A model generated the notes under the pieces. The model was not told where the DNA came from. It searched no databases and was given only the letters and a program-made list of their open reading frames with translations. From Poteriospumella lacustris (Eukaryota; Sar; Chrysophyceae; Chromulinales; Dinobryaceae), in contig SMOI01000346.1 in assembly GCA_008000375.1 (NCBI GenBank), positions 1 to 32,912 on the forward strand: DNA of 32,912 nucleotides, given 5' to 3'. The position numbers and the translations under genes were made by a program. This document shows, one piece after another, positions 26,501-32,912 of the stretch (position 1 is the stretch's first letter; every line of letters starts with the position of its first letter).

Positions 26501-29404
26501 GGCGAGGGCCAGGCGCGGCTCGAGGACCAACAGTCGGCGCTGCAGGTCGAAGACGCCGCCGCCACGGTGCTGCAGACCTTTGTACGCCGCCGCTTCGGCC
26601 GCAAGCTACGGGCGGCGCTGCGGGCGCGTCAATTGGCCGCGGCGATCGTCGTGCAGAGCGCGTACCGTCAGTACAAAATGGCCGACGCGTTGTCGCACCG
26701 GTCGCTGGCGAAGCGGCTCGCGACGATGCTCTGGCAGCTGTTTCAGTACCGGCGGTCGCGCGGCCTGCGGCAGGCGCTGTGGGCGGAGAAGCAGCTGCGC
26801 CAGGCGGTGGGGCTGATCCAGCGCGTCTACCGCGGCTTCGTCGGGCGGCGGCGGCTGCAGCAGAAGCGGCGGTGGCTGCAGTCGATCGCGTTGGCGCGGC
26901 GCAGCGTCACCGGCTCCGCTTACGTCGTGTCCTCTGCGGCGGCGGGCAGCAGCAGCAGCGGCGGTGCTGGCGGTGCTGCGGCGCCTGGAAAGGCCACCGC
27001 CCACGCGACCGATGGCGGCGGTGGCGGCGGTGGCGGTGGTGGGGTCGATGCGGAAGAGGTGAAACGGGCGATGGGTACGTTTCTCCGCTGCGCTGCTCGT
27101 TCTCTCTCGTTCTCTCTCTCGCGGTGTGTGCTTACGGCTTCTCTCTCTGTCTCTGTCTCTGTGTGGCTCTCTGTGCCTCTCTCTGTGTCTGTGTCTGTGT
27201 CGGCGTCGGCGTAGGGCGGCTGATGACGACGGGTGAAGGTTGTGACGGACTGACGCCCGGTCTGGTGGACGCGCTCTGCGACGCCATCGAAGACCTCGTC
27301 CGCGACGTCCCCGCGGGCGACGACACCGCCACGCTCGACTACCTCGCGGCCTACGAGCTCCCCGACGACGACGAGGCGGAGGGCGAAGGCGACGGGGGCG
27401 AGGGCGACGAGGAGGCCACGAAGCGGAACACCCAACGCAACGCCACCGCCACCGCCACCGGCGGGGCGAAGGTGAAACCGCCGCGGTTCACGTCGACGAC
27501 GCAGGTGCCCTCGACGCTCGACAACAACGGCGTGCCCACGACGGCGCTGGCCTCGTCGAAGCTGCCGTGGTCGCTGCTGCTCGTGCTGCGCACGGTGCTG
27601 CACGTGCTGAACGGCGACGACGCCGACGTCGTCACCGTCTCCAACGACGACGGCGTCACCGAGCAACGCTTCGTCTACGCCGCGACGGCGTCGTGGAGCC
27701 AATGCAAACTCGTCTTGCGCCGCAAGGGGCGTTTCCTGCGGCGGCTGCGCGGCCTCGTGCGGTTCGTGTCGACGCCGAACCCCGGGCGGGTCACGTTGAC
27801 GTCGTCGGCGCTGGCGCATCTGCAGCTCGTGACCACGCACAAGGAACTGATCCTCTACGAGCTGCTCGCCATGAACTTCACCTACCACTTCGCCTACCGC
27901 CACCAGCCGAACGGCGGCGCTGGCGGCATCGGCGGTGGCGTCGGTGGCGTCGGCGGCGTCGGCGGTGGTGGGTCGTTGTACACGGAGGGTGGCCCCGCGA
28001 GTGGACGGTACAGCGGCTTCGGACCCGGATCGGTACCGCCGCACCCGACGACCTCCTTCGGCGGCGCCGGCGGCCTGCACAGCTCGTCGATGTCGCTGGG
28101 GTCGACGGCGTCCTACGCCACCGATGGAGCACCACCGATCATCGGGCTGACGCACGCGGCGACCGCCGTCGCCGAGCACCCGGCGTACCGGGCGGCGGTA
28201 CATTTGCTGTCCTTTGCGCTGCACATGTACCGCATATATCACTACCAACACATGTTCCCCGAGTACTTCGCGCCCAGTTTGCCCGCGTGGTTCCGCGCGT
28301 TGATGGTGCTGAAGCAGGAGCTCGACCAACGCGAGTACGACCGGCGGTCGTCGTTCCACGCGCAGAAGCGGCTCCTCGAAATGAAAGAAATGCACACCTC
28401 TCTAGGTACCTTTTATTGTGTCGGGTTATGTGGCTATTGTCGTCTGCTTACCGCTCACCGAACGTACCATCCGTTACCGTAGGCAAGAACTACCACCACA
28501 TCGCCGCGGCGCTGCACGTGAACCAACGGCAACACGAACACGCCAAGGACGCCCACGTCAAGGCGAAGGACGTCTTCGACAAGAAACTGGCCGCGCTGCA
28601 CGAGGAGGAGCGGCGGAAGATCCTCACGAGCGAAGCCATCGTCCGCGCGCGGCAACTCGCCTTCACCGTCGCCGCGCGCGACGTCCAGCTCTATCTCCAG
28701 TCGCACGTGTTGATCATTCTGCCGGCGGAAATCGCCGAGTTGAAGCGTCTCCAGTCGGTGTTGGACCTGAAGCAGCTGTCGCTGGTGCAGGCGAAGCTCG
28801 ATTTGTTCCTCGCGCAGGAGCAACACGCGCAGAACACGCGCTTCCGCGACTTCAACGCGCTGCTGCCGGTGCATCTGCTGCAGGAGAAAGTCGCCGAGAT
28901 CGGCAAATGCACCGGCGACCTGTTGATCCTGCAGGCCTCGTGGGAGGCGCTGTGCCGCGAGATCGGCGGCGAGCAGTACGTGCGCGATGCCACCGGCGAC
29001 ACGGCCGCGCGCGTGCGGCAGATCACGAAGCACGTGCGGTTCCTGCTGAAGCGGCGCAAGCTGCTGGCCGTGGACCACCACCGCATGAGCCAGGCGGCCT
29101 ACCAGCAGCTCTACGCGTTCGTCTTCGGCGAGCAGCGGCGCTACCGGCGCGACCTGCACACCTCCGGCGGCGCCCTGTCGCGCGTCCACACCGCCGACCT
29201 CGACGGTGGCGTTGGCGCTGGCGGCGCTGGCGGCAGTGGCGGTGGGGGTGCAGAGGGGCAGCCGTTCAAGAAGCGGGCGGCCATCCTCGTCGCGCCGCGG
29301 AACATGACCATCGACGTCGGCAGCAGCCACCCGCCGCAGCAGATGACGACGACGGCGGCAGCGGCGGCGACCAGTGGCAGCAGTCGGAAGCGGGGCCCCG
29401 GCGG

Positions 29405-29437
<33 letters not shown>

Positions 29438-32400
29438 TGGCGGTTTGGCGATCACCGTCGACAGCGACGACGGCGAAGGCGACGACGAGGACGACGCGAA
29501 CACGATCGTCACCAGCGAGCTGCCCACTGGCGGCGGTGTCGGGGGCGGTCGGTCGCCGCTGCCGCCGAAACGGTCGCCGTTGGCACCGACGGCGGCGGCG
29601 GCGCCGGCCCATCGACGCGCACTGAGCATCGACGGCGGCGGCGACGACGGCGCCTCTCTCGCGTCGGGCACCTCCTCGGCGGTCGTGCTGAACCAATCGC
29701 CCGGCAAGGCCGGCAGCAGCACCAACGGTGACGGTACTAACGGTGACGGTAACGGTGACGGTAACGGTGACGGTAACGGTGGTAACGGCGACGAGGACGA
29801 CGATGACGACGATGAGGAAGAGTACCGCTACAACCGCCTGTGGGACCATCCGTCGCCCCTCGAGGAGACCTTCGAGAAGGCCGAGAACGAGGAATGCTGC
29901 AAACGCGACTACGAAGCGGAATTCCGCCGACGGCGACAGCTGCAACACGTCGCCCTCGCCACGTCCAGACACCCAGACTGGACGCCCTTCCTCTGGGTTT
30001 GTGACGCAGAACTACCCAAACCTTTCCTCGCCCAGATTCTCCAGACCTACGGAGACCCAGATGTCCAGACCGCAGCCGCCCCAGACTTTGGGTTGCGCTG
30101 TGGTGACAGCGACGGTGACGGTGACGGTGGCGCTAACGGCGAAGGAGCTGCGCAAGATGAGGACGAGGAGGAGGAGGACGAGGAGGAGGACGAGGAAGCG
30201 AAGAAGACGCAGCCCACGAACCGGCTGCGCTTCGTCGTCGTCGACTTCGGCGCCGAACAGCGACGCGTCGAGGCGGCGCTCGTCGCCGTCGAGGCGCACG
30301 AAGCCGACGACTACGCGACGCGCGGCCAGTCGCGCTACGCGTCGTCGGTGGTGGACGCGGCGTATTCGGCGGAGTTCTGTCGCCGCTGCGTCTACGACGG
30401 GCGCTTCGACCCGCTGCGCTTCCTCCGCCGCGTCGCCAGCGCCGCCACCGCCACCGCCACCGCCTCCGCCTCCGCCTCCGCCACCGCCGCGTCGCGACGG
30501 TTGCCGCATCTGCTGAGCGCCCCGTACGCGTCGGTGCGGCAGCGCCTGCAGCGGCAACAGCAGCGGCGCCGCGCGGTGGCGCAGCTGCTGGCGCATCGGC
30601 TGTGGCAGACGCTGTCGTTCCACGTGCAGCGGCGGCGCCACGTGCTGCTGCTGCTGCACCGCCGCCTCTACAGCCCCCGCGACAGTGACGGGGCCTCGGT
30701 GACGGCGGCGGAGATCGGCGACGACGAGCTGCACGTGCTGTGCGCGGTGCTGTCGCCGCCGCCGCGCGTCGTGCTCGTCTCGGCGCAGCGCTGCTTCACC
30801 GCCGACGCGCGCACCGAGAACACGCTCGTCCACAGCCTCAAGGCCACCGCCGCAGCGAAAGCGACTGCCGCGGGGGCCGCAGCAGCGGCGCCATCGCTGC
30901 GCAGTGGACCGCTGCGCCGCGCGACCGCGACGGGTCCAGCGACGGCGACGGCGACGGCGTCGTCGGCGGTGGCGGCGGCGGAGGGCTACGCGGCGACGTT
31001 GGGTCGTCTGCGCCGCATCGCGACGGTTTTGGCGACGCGTCTCCGTCGCACAACACCGCTCCACAGCGGCGGCGGCGGCGGTGTCGCAGGGGCCGCGGCG
31101 GTGGCGGCGGTGGCGCTGTACCCGCCGCCGCCCGTCGACCGGCCGCACTTCCACACGGCGCTGTTCCGCCTGCTCCACGCCACCGACGGCGACGGCGACG
31201 ACAGCGACGGCGACAACGGCGGCGGTGGCGGTGGCGGTGACCAGCGACGACGACGAAACCGTCGCGACACACGCGACACAGGCGGCGACACACGCGACAC
31301 CGCCGCCACCGCCGCGGCGGAGGAGGCGGAAGCGGATCTGTCGCCGTTCGCGGCGGACTGGCAGTTCCTGCTGCAGCGCGTGTGTTTCCTCGTGGGCGGC
31401 ATCGAGCGGTTCCAGCGGCGCCACCGCCGCCACGCGACGCTCCGCGGCGGCGGCGGGTGGCCGCGTCGCGTCTCGACGGCGACGGCGCTCGACCTCGACG
31501 ACGCCGCCGACGCTGCCGCCGCCGCCGCTGCTGCTGCCGCTGCTGCTGCGGCTACTGCTGCGGCTGGTCCTGCCACTGCGACGGGGCCGCGGACTGCGAC
31601 GGCGACGAAACCGTCGACGACGACGACGGCGGCGGCGGCGAAAGCGAAACCGCCCGCCACGACGACGACGACGCCGCCGCCGCCAGCGCCGCCGAAGGAC
31701 ACGACGACGACGACGACGACGATGGCGACGCTGCGTCGTTTCCTGCGGCGCTTGTACCGCGACGCCGCCCCAGGCGGTGGAGTGGGCCGCGTAGACAACG
31801 AGGAGGAGGAGGCGCTGGAGGAGGCGCTGGAGACGGACGTGGCGGTGGTGATGGTGGCGGTGAACGTGTCGCTGCTGCTGCGGTGGCACTCGGCGACGGC
31901 GGCGACGGCGACGTGTCTCGTCGGGGCCGCCGCGTGGGACGTCGTCGACCTGCTCAGCCACCTCCTCGTCTTCTACCGCCGCCTGACGCGCTGCAGCGTC
32001 ACCCGCCTCGCGCGACACGTGCGCGACACCGAAACGACCGTGCTCACCGCCGCCGCCACCGACGACGCTGACGGCGACAGCGACGGCGACAGCGACGGCG
32101 ACAGCGACGGCGACGCCTCTGACGCCTCCGACGGCGACGGTGACGCTCGCGGGGCCCCGCAGACGCCGCCGCAGCAGACGGCGTCGCAGCAGACGGCGTC
32201 GCAGCGGGAGCAGCTGTCGCACGCGGCGGCGCTGTGGCTGCAGCAGCTGCGCGCGCTCAACGCCGCCACTTTCACCGCCGCCGCGTGGGCGACGCTGGGC
32301 CACCTCGACGTCGCCCTGCGCCACCGACACGTCCACGCCACCCCCCTCGCCACACCACCGACGCCGCCGACGACACAGGCGACACAGGCGACGGTGACAC

Positions 32401-32912
32401 GCGCGACACAGTCGACGACCGTGACACACGCGACACACAGTCACGGTCACAGTCACGGTCACCCGGCGCTGGCGCTGCTCGGTCGCTGGATCGTCGCCGT
32501 CTACCGCTGCGCCGACGCGGCGCTCGACCACTTCGCCACGCCGCCGCTGCGCTTCATCGTCGCCGTCACCGCCACCGCTGCGGCCCCAGCGGCGGCCCCA
32601 GCGGCGGCCTCAACGGCGGCGGCTACAGCGTCGGCCACCGCGTCGTTCTACCACCACCGCTTCGCGCCCACCGCGTCGGAGATGGCGACGCTGCTGCGCC
32701 ACCCGCCGCGGCTGCGCCACACGCTGCAGCACCTCGTCCACCGGCTGCTTCGCCCTTTCGCCGTGCTGCGCTGCGACTCGCGCTTCGTGGCGCGCTACCT
32801 GCGCTACCGTGCGGCAGAGCTGACGCTGCAGCGGCAGCGGCGACGCGACGCGGCGGAGGCGGCGGCAGCGGCGGAGGCGGCGGCGGAGGCGGCGGAGGCG
32901 GCGGCCATCGCC
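23600..32912 (+). CDS. Giant IQ-motif protein, 3 visible exons, 3' incomplete
   Basis: Exons are 23600-27074, 27215-28405 and 28483 to beyond the window. Joined in phase they give 3,032 residues without a stop. Residues 40-95 are a basic coiled coil. Residues 150-255 form a well-behaved hydrophobic domain (IDLSIIGMVDLLRETT, PYTWNQQPYTEKM, WLGFTPVGNPFIVPP) of unknown family. Residues 260-900 are mostly Ala/Thr/Ser/Gly low complexity with ordered islands. IQ calmodulin-binding motifs lie near residues 988-1003 (VLQTFVRRRFGRKLRA), 1015-1029 (VQSAYRQYK, weaker) and 1070-1085 (LIQRVYRGFVGRRR). Exon 2 has a conserved-looking helical domain. The start of exon 3 (NYHHIAAALHVNQRQHEH) leads into about 220 residues of helical coiled coil. 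Further ordered islands (RFVVVDFGAEQRR, WQFLLQRVCFLVGGIERF) are separated by acidic and poly-Ala runs. IQ motifs suggest calmodulin or myosin-light-chain binding on a cytoskeletal or ciliary scaffold, which is inference. The DNA is markedly more GC-rich than the tandem array. Confidence 0.8.
27075..27214 (+). other. Spliceosomal intron 1 of the IQ gene
   Basis: The intron is 140 nt, with donor GTACGT, a long CT-rich tract and acceptor GTAG. Reading through it ends in that TAG. Splicing after the first base of a Gly codon joins KRAMG to RLMTTGEGCDG and shifts to the frame that carries exon 2. Confidence 0.85.
28406..28482 (+). other. Spliceosomal intron 2 of the IQ gene
   Basis: The intron is 77 nt, with donor GTACCT and acceptor CCGTAG. 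It is AT-richer than its surroundings. Splicing after the first base of a Gly codon joins EMHTSL to GKNYHHIAAAL and moves into a frame that stays open for over 4.4 kb. Without splicing, the frame stops soon after the donor. Confidence 0.82.

Noticed and set aside
28418-29731. Plus ORF of 437 codons overlapping exon 3 of the IQ gene
   Set aside because: Arg-rich and in a different frame from the spliced product, whose own frame is continuous and protein-like over the same DNA.
1-32912. CRISPR arrays, bacterial operons, tRNA or rRNA genes
   Set aside because: No regularly spaced palindromic repeats, no Shine-Dalgarno-linked gene strings, and no tRNA-like cloverleaf or rRNA sequence seen by eye. 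The repeats present are microsatellites, protein-coding repeats and one gene array.

Overview
The window is eukaryotic nuclear DNA, most likely from a protist. It contains GT-AG spliceosomal introns, very long proteins rich in dipeptide and homopeptide runs, expanded microsatellites, and a recognisable fragment of a THO-complex (mRNA export) subunit. The lineage cannot be fixed from sequence alone. BspA-like (DUF285) proteins joined to decapeptide 'AGYTAxEL' repeats would fit a microalgal or heterotrophic protist genome.

Layout, left to right. (1) 1-1701, minus: the N-terminal 567 codons of an unrecognised protein that runs off the left edge through a (Thr-Ala)n tract. (2) 2516-6646 and 7281-11333, both minus: two related giant genes. 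Each combines 'AGYTA' decapeptides with a DUF285/BspA segment. The first adds about 900 residues of repeated coiled coil; the second has a long decapeptide domain, a low-complexity middle and a second DUF285 domain. A (GAC)30 microsatellite lies between them. (3) 11334-12640: poorly explained DNA with one weak small ORF and a frame-broken remnant. (4) 12550-18760: a degenerate tandem array of a 158-159-residue protein of unknown family. It has three intact copies, a fourth broken by a 1-nt deletion, and an inverted 3' fragment tail-to-tail with the fourth. A THO2/THOC2-like coding fragment and an intron-like 212-nt insertion sit between copies. (5) 19033-20061, plus: a complete homocysteine S-methyltransferase, the only clear metabolic gene. 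(6) 20489-22884, plus: a third decapeptide/DUF285 gene, split by a frameshift and ending in a CaaX-like tetrapeptide. (7) 23600 to the right edge, plus: a very GC-rich gene of three visible exons encoding at least 3,032 residues, with IQ motifs near residues 988-1085 and extreme Ala/Thr/Gly/Asp low complexity.

There is no operon logic. The unifying theme is repeat-driven evolution. Three decapeptide/DUF285 paralogues share a junction module (consensus FNxSLREAVxxW ... WNVSxVTxM) but differ in the domains attached. Two of the three have frame disruptions inside repeats, and a local tandem family is being duplicated, broken and inverted. Many long ORFs antisense to the GC-rich and coiled-coil genes are treated as codon-bias shadows.
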